A stretch of 64,000 nucleotides of DNA. Origin: Methylobacter sp. Its GTDB lineage: Bacteria; Pseudomonadota; Gammaproteobacteria; Methylococcales; Methylomonadaceae. The stretch spans positions 216,014-280,013 of the forward strand of contig JAUXTH010000189.1 in assembly GCA_030679035.1 (NCBI GenBank). The letters run 5' to 3'. The notes beneath the pieces were generated by a model. It saw only the letters and a program-made list of their open reading frames with translations. It had not been told where the DNA came from and made no database searches. The position numbers were made by a program, and so were the translations under genes. Below are positions 62,296 to 64,000 of this stretch, in pieces. Each line of letters opens with the position of its first letter. Position 1 is the first letter of the stretch.

Positions 62296-62760
62296 TTACA
62301 AACTTTTTACTTTTTCCAATACGTCCTGAGCATGACCGTCGGGCGTGACGCCATAAGCCGCTTCAACCAAGACGCCTTGTTTGTCGATAATGAATGTGGA
62401 GCGAAGTATCGCCATGCTTTTAACGCCATTCTTTTCCCGTTCCTGCCATACGCCGTAGCTCTCGCAGAGTTCGCCGTCGACATCGGCCAGTAAATCCACT
62501 TTCAGATCGTATTTGTTAATGAAATCTACATGGCTGGCGCAAGAATCCTTGCTCACACCGATAACCACGGTATCGGCCTTGGCGAATTCCCCGGCCAGCT
62601 GGGTGAACTGGTTGGCTTCTATGGTGCAGCCTGGAGTGTCATCTTTGGGGTAAAAATACAAAACGACATTCTTTTTGCCGATGTAATCGGACAAACTGAC
62701 TGTTTCATTGAATTGATTTTTTGAGCTGAATAGCGGGGCTTGTTGGTGTTTTTCTAACAT
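62296..62760 (-). CDS. bcp: Bcp/PrxQ-type peroxiredoxin
   Basis: This 154-aa thiol peroxidase has the peroxidatic Cys in DDTPGCTIEANQF. In E. coli Bcp a resolving Cys sits five residues later; here that place is Asn, so the enzyme must use another Cys (SKDSCASH or ELCESYG) or an external thiol. It protects against peroxides. Confidence 0.9.
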   Translation of the reverse strand: MLEKHQQAPLFSSKNQFNETVSLSDYIGKKNVVLYFYPKDDTPGCTIEANQFTQLAGEFAKADTVVIGVSKDSCASHVDFINKYDLKVDLLADVDGELCESYGVWQEREKNGVKSMAILRSTFIIDKQGVLVEAAYGVTPDGHAQDVLEKVKSL

Positions 62761-62903
62761 GGGAATCTCCTTGCGAGTTCACGGATAGTTAAAACTTGAA
62801 ACCGCAGTGTAAGCGCAATCAAAGATCCACTGCAAGCCTCATAAAACACGTAGATATGTGGGTTAATTAGCCTGGGATGTGATTATTCACTCCGAACGAC
62901 GAG

Positions 62904-63010
62904 GAGGAGCACCAACAGTAGGTGCTTTAGGCGATGCAGGAGCGATTGCCGGGACACGAAGGCCAAGAAGTTTTGTTTCTTCGTGCCCTTCGTGCCCTTC
63001 GTGTCTTCGT
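62904..63010. repeat. Repeat fragments in the bcp-rdgC gap
   Basis: A piece with GGTGCTTTAGGCGATGCAGG and GCAATTGCCGG-like text matches parts of 27720-27760, followed by three tandem CTTCGTG(C/T)CC units. No gene is seen in 62761-63037. Confidence 0.5.
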
Positions 63011-63037
63011 GGTGAGATATTTATATGGAAGCTACGA

Positions 63038-63946
63038 TCACGCTTTATTCTCGCCGCCGAATAACTCCAGCAAACGGGGCAGAAAGTTTGCCAGCTCCAG
63101 CGACATTATCGAAAAATCCACATCAAACTGCTCTGCTTCAGAGTCGGTATCAATGTCGGACACCTGATCCTGGATCAAATCAAGAAACTTCAGGCGCTTA
63201 ACGGCCAGATTTTCATCGATAATGAACGCAAGACGGTCGGCCCAGCTCACGGCCAGCTTGATGACTTCCTTGCCGGTATCCAGATGGTTTTTGATTTCAG
63301 GCAGACTCAGGTCATGGCGTTTACAGCGAATAATGCCGCCTTCCTCTTCAGGTGAGCGCAACTCACATTCGTCTTCAATGGTGATGTCGTTCGGGGCTTG
63401 ATTGTTGGCTAGCCACTCGGTCATGACTTTGACCGGTTTTTCGATGGTATTGAGCGGAACGGCCGGCAGCGAGCCTAGACACTTGCGCAAATTGCTCAGC
63501 AAATCTTCGGCTTTTTTGGCGGATGCCGCATCGACGATCAGCCAGCCGCCCTTGGGGTCGATATAGGCGTAAGTCTTGTTCGAGAACGTGAAGGCTCTGG
63601 GCAATAATTCAAAGATCAGCTCATCCTTGATTGCGGTGCGTTCTTTTTTGGATAATTTACGGCCCTGTTGTTCCTCGGTTTCAAGAATCTTTTCCTGCAT
63701 CAGTTCATTGACGACAGACGCAGGCAGGACTCTTTCTTCTTTTTTTCCGCAGACCATCAAAAAGCCGTTCGCGCTATGCACCAGCTGTTCGGACGATTTG
63801 CCCAGCGGCGAAGTCCAACCGAAAGTAAATTCTTCATGACTGCCGCAGGGACGAAAAGCCATTTGTTCAAGTTTTAATTCCAGCTCTGCTGGAGTCAAAG
63901 CGAATTCTTCAGTAAGACGGAAAATACTCAGATTTTTAAACCACAT
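63038..63946 (-). CDS. rdgC: Recombination-associated protein RdgC
   Basis: This 302-aa DNA-binding ring protein modulates RecA. It starts MWFKNLSIFRLTEEF, as E. coli RdgC does (MLWFKNLMVYRL), fixing ATG 63946; it shows LPASVVNELMQEKI and the conserved FSNKTYAYIDPKGGWLIVDA. The gene is complete; nothing further upstream is seen before the window end. Confidence 0.93.
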   Translation of the reverse strand: MWFKNLSIFRLTEEFALTPAELELKLEQMAFRPCGSHEEFTFGWTSPLGKSSEQLVHSANGFLMVCGKKEERVLPASVVNELMQEKILETEEQQGRKLSKKERTAIKDELIFELLPRAFTFSNKTYAYIDPKGGWLIVDAASAKKAEDLLSNLRKCLGSLPAVPLNTIEKPVKVMTEWLANNQAPNDITIEDECELRSPEEEGGIIRCKRHDLSLPEIKNHLDTGKEVIKLAVSWADRLAFIIDENLAVKRLKFLDLIQDQVSDIDTDSEAEQFDVDFSIMSLELANFLPRLLELFGGENKA

Positions 63947-64000
63947 GTGCAACAGATACCTTGTAAATAAAATGACTGCGTATTATCGCAAATTTGACGA

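Noticed and set aside
62960..63010. Tandem CTTCGTGCCC units as a CRISPR-like array
   Set aside because: The units are short, adjacent and without spacers; they are simple repeats. No CRISPR array was seen in the window.
1..64000. tRNA or rRNA genes
   Set aside because: No cloverleaf with CCA-end or rRNA-like stretch was noticed by eye.

Overview
The window looks like chromosomal DNA of a free-living gammaproteobacterium. The clues are the ygfB-pepP-ubiH-ubiI operon beside zapA and a 6S RNA, the hisBHAFIE-tatABC run, PilS/PilR, RdgC, EngB and a RelA-type (p)ppGpp synthetase. Gene content and the many short dispersed repeats are compatible with a methanotroph (Methylococcales), but nothing here proves methane oxidation, so that part is inference.

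Region 1 (about 270-15,900, minus strand) is a complete gas vesicle locus. Read from gvpA, the order is gvpA, gvpC, gvpN, a GvpV-position protein, a small basic protein, gvpF, gvpG, a double-domain ArsA ATPase, a second GvpA homologue, gvpK, a TPR-like protein, a third GvpA homologue, an unknown 191-aa protein, then an NtrC-type activator, gvpH (Hsp20), a CDC48-type ATPase, two gvpF/L genes, a sensor kinase and a receiver protein. As I remember it, this matches the order of the Serratia sp. ATCC 39006 gas vesicle locus (gvpA1-gvpY followed by gvrA-gvrC), so I use those names where position supports them. A near-consensus sigma-54 promoter precedes gvpA, fitting the locus-encoded NtrC-type regulator. 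gvpC ends at a run of ten A residues; shifting frame there adds an 84-residue tail. Two copies of a tiny ORF family flank the locus.

Region 2 (16,400-29,700) is housekeeping: a diguanylate cyclase, DsbA, a diheme cytochrome c, EngB, a metallo-hydrolase, an HDOD protein, DNA polymerase I, RelA, UDP-glucose dehydrogenase and a ComEA-like protein. Palindromic and MITE-like repeats separate many of these genes.

Region 3 (29,800-41,600) holds an EVE protein, 6S RNA, zapA with its small coiled-coil partner, ygfB-pepP-ubiH-ubiI, an Ala/Lys-rich membrane-anchored protein, pilR-pilS and sucC-sucD.

Region 4 (41,700-53,850) is more accessory: an A+T-rich AAA ATPase plus TOPRIM-like pair (possible defence module), nadE, a membrane protein, a PhoD-like phosphatase, the three AmmeMemoRadiSam genes, a 35-aa membrane peptide not previously listed, and a cyclic-nucleotide-gated MscS-type channel.

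Region 5 (53,900-64,000) has tatABC, the late histidine genes, a strong candidate CsrA/RsmA-sequestering small RNA, a FapA/DUF342 protein, a DUF1289 protein, a SemiSWEET, a VOC protein, a Bcp-type peroxiredoxin and rdgC.
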